DNA from: Myxococcus fulvus
GTDB lineage: Bacteria; Myxococcota; Myxococcia; Myxococcales; Myxococcaceae
Length of the DNA: 64,000 nt
Assembly (NCBI RefSeq): GCF_900111765.1
Contig: NZ_FOIB01000004.1
Coordinates: 1 to 64,000 of the forward strand
Direction of reading: 5' to 3'
Shown: piece after piece, positions 62,378 through 64,000 of the stretch
Layout: every line of letters begins with the position of its first letter
How positions within the stretch are numbered: position 1 is the stretch's first letter
The notes under the pieces: model-generated
Database searches by the model: none
What the model saw: the letters and a program-made list of their open reading frames with translations, nothing else
What the model was told of the DNA's origin: nothing
Program-made: the position numbers and the translations under genes

Positions 62378-62433
62378 CGTCCAACACAACCCCGGAGGGC
62401 CCCGGCTCCTCTTCCCGCGAAAAACCCTTGCCC

Positions 62434-62453
62434 GCTCGCTCCTTGAAGCGAGC
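62434..62453. promoter_or_regulatory. 7-bp inverted repeat between methyltransferase and peptidase genes
   Basis: GCTCGCT (62434-62440) and AGCGAGC (62447-62453) pair around a 6-base loop in the 175-bp divergent gap, 57 bases upstream of the methyltransferase start. A further GAGCTCGCGAGC palindromic run follows at once. Possible shared operator. Confidence 0.4.
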
Positions 62454-62552
62454 TCGCGAGCGCATGCAATCCCGCCCGACGCCGTTCGTGTAAAGGTGGG
62501 ACACCGGACGGCGGCGCCGCTTCCGGGTTCCACACCCTCACTGGAGTCCACC

Positions 62553-64000
62553 ATGCCGTCCTGGTTCACCGTCTCGCGGGCCATGGCCCTCGCGACCCTC
62601 GTCCCCTCCCTCGCGCTGGCCAATCCCGCCGCGCCCAAGGCCGCCGCGCCCGGCAAGGCCCAGGTCGAGCGCGCGCCCACGCGCCCCTCGAAGCACTACA
62701 CCATCCAGCAGTTCATGAAGACGACCCTGATTCGGGGCGCGTCCTTCTCCTCCGACGAGCAGCGGGTGCTGTACTCGTCGAACCAGACGGGCATCTACAA
62801 CGTCTTCTCCGCGTCGGTGAAGGGCGGCAAGCCCACCCAGCTCACCCGCTCCACCACCGACAGCACCTTCGCGGTGAGCTACTTCCCGAAGGACGACCGC
62901 ATCCTCTTCACGCGCGACCAGGGCGGCAACGAGCAGCACCACCTCTACGTGCGCACGCCGGACGGGAAGGAGAAGGACCTCACCCCGGGCGACAAGCACC
63001 GCGCCGTCTTCTTCGGCTGGAGCCAGGACGAGGCGGGCTTCTACGTCCTCACCAACGAGCGCGACGAGCGCTTCATGGACCTGTACCGCTACGACGCGAA
63101 GAGCTTCGAGCGCACGCGGCTGTACCAGAACGAGGACGGCCTGGACGTGGGCGCCGTGTCCGCGGACGAGCAGTGGATCGCCGTGGAGAAGACCAACACC
63201 ACGGCCGACAGCGACGTCTATCTCTTGAACCTCGCCACGAAGGAGCGCAAGCACATCAGCAAGCACCAGGGCACCGCCACCTGGAGCCCCGCCGAGTTCG
63301 ACACCACCTCCACCGCGCTCTACCTGCTCACGGACGAGGGCTCCGAGTTCACCCGCGTGGTGCGCTACGTGCTCGCCACCGGGAAGATGGAGGAGGTGGA
63401 GAAGACGGACTGGGACGTGATGTACACGTACTTCTCCCGCAACGGCGCGCTGCGCGTCACCGGCATCAACGCGGACGCCAGCACCGTCATCCGCGTGCAG
63501 GACACGAAGACGGGCAAGCAGCTGGAGCTGCCCAGGCTGCCCGAGGGCGACATCACCAGCGTGTCCATCGGCCGCGGTGAGAAGCGCCTGGCCTTCCACC
63601 ACCGCGGGGACCGCTCGCCCAACAACCTCTACGTCTTCGACCTCGCGACGAAGAAGGCCACGCGCCTGACGGACAACCTCACCCCCGAAATCGACGCCAA
63701 GGACCTGGTCGACGCGGAGGTGGTGCGCTTCAAGTCGTTCGACGGGATGGTGATTCCCAACGTCCTCTTCAAGCCGCACCAGGCCACCGCCCAGACGCGG
63801 GCGCCCGCGCTCATCTGGGTGCACGGCGGCCCCGGTGGCCAGTCCCGCAAGGGCTACAACCCGATGATTCAGTACCTGGTCAACCACGGCTACGTGGTGC
63901 TGGCCATCAACAACCGCGGCAGCTCCGGCTACGGCAAGACGTTCTACACGGCGGATGACCAGAAGCACGGCAAGGAGCCGCTGCTCGACTGCGTGGAGGC
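62553..64000 (+). CDS. S9-family peptidase (prolyl oligopeptidase/acylaminoacyl type), partial
   Basis: The first 482 residues of a secreted serine peptidase; the gene runs past the window end. A signal peptide covers about 1-24 (MALATLVPSLALA). A beta-propeller with TolB-like blades follows (about 50-390: SFSSDEQRVLYSS, DSDVYLLNLATK, NLYVFDLATKKATRLT). The alpha/beta-hydrolase domain begins with PALIWVHGGPGGQ and AINNRGSSGYGKTFY. The catalytic GxSxGG Ser lies beyond position 64000 and cannot be checked. The ATG at 62553 has GGAG 6 bases upstream. Confidence 0.93.
   Translation, partial: MPSWFTVSRAMALATLVPSLALANPAAPKAAAPGKAQVERAPTRPSKHYTIQQFMKTTLIRGASFSSDEQRVLYSSNQTGIYNVFSASVKGGKPTQLTRSTTDSTFAVSYFPKDDRILFTRDQGGNEQHHLYVRTPDGKEKDLTPGDKHRAVFFGWSQDEAGFYVLTNERDERFMDLYRYDAKSFERTRLYQNEDGLDVGAVSADEQWIAVEKTNTTADSDVYLLNLATKERKHISKHQGTATWSPAEFDTTSTALYLLTDEGSEFTRVVRYVLATGKMEEVEKTDWDVMYTYFSRNGALRVTGINADASTVIRVQDTKTGKQLELPRLPEGDITSVSIGRGEKRLAFHHRGDRSPNNLYVFDLATKKATRLTDNLTPEIDAKDLVDAEVVRFKSFDGMVIPNVLFKPHQATAQTRAPALIWVHGGPGGQSRKGYNPMIQYLVNHGYVVLAINNRGSSGYGKTFYTADDQKHGKEPLLDCVE

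Overview
The window is very GC-rich, gene-dense chromosomal DNA. The mix of proteins points to a myxobacterium of the Myxococcaceae (Myxococcus, Corallococcus or Pyxidicoccus type). The evidence is three Hanks-type Ser/Thr kinases (one fused to a histidine kinase), two further histidine kinases, a stand-alone receiver, an HD-GYP protein, a Lys/Ala-rich histone H1-like protein, many TPR fusions, GTG/TTG starts and strong GGAGG ribosome sites. The genus is inferred from gene content, not from a marker gene. No rRNA, CRISPR array, prophage or intact insertion sequence was seen. There is one tRNA gene (Pro, CGG) and one decayed IS630-type transposase fragment.

Layout. 1-1.7 kb: an accessory-looking stretch with a zinc-ribbon/PD-(D/E)XK nuclease gene ending at tRNA-Pro, which has its own promoter and terminator. 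1.8-9.2 kb: receiver protein, rpe, GAF/HD-GYP protein, pyk, a SprT-like metalloprotease, rqcH and an H1-like gene. 9.6-18.9 kb: GH1 beta-glucosidase, dusB, a site-2-protease/TPR fusion, a fatty acid desaturase with a repeat tail, an ECF sigma/anti-sigma pair, a ClC channel and an acetyltransferase. 18.9-29.6 kb: peroxiredoxin, SsnA-like aminohydrolase, a kinase/esterase/YdjC run, a hybrid histidine kinase with a degenerate receiver, queF and a second kinase with a small membrane protein. 29.6-41.3 kb: phospholipase D-type protein, Ppx/HD, alcohol dehydrogenase, a coupled SDR/QueA-like pair facing an XRE-cupin regulator, a 2OG oxygenase, DUF4230, TPR-DUF1444 and a LysR/NmrA pair. 41.7-56 kb: hybrid kinase, DUF2270, NAD-type isocitrate dehydrogenase, a SUI1/VKOR-DsbA/cupin run, ygfZ, a fused MFS/spermidine synthase with two coupled small genes, chrA, OsmC and the tyrosine-catabolic pair maiA/FAH. 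56.3-64 kb: a 1663-residue Ser/Thr-AAA-TPR-GAF-histidine kinase, a PhcB-like methyltransferase convergent with it, and an S9 peptidase cut by the window end.

How the genes fit together. Most are housekeeping or regulatory and in short operons. Many neighbours overlap by ATGA or GTGA: sigma/anti-sigma, SDR/QueA-like, TPR-DUF1444/hypothetical, cupin/VKOR, FAH/MaiA, and spermidine synthase/membrane/secreted. The most intriguing neighbourhood is the right end, where a putative fatty-acid methyl-ester signal synthase (PhcB-like) abuts a giant dual-type kinase. All functional calls rest on motif recognition by eye; no database search was run.
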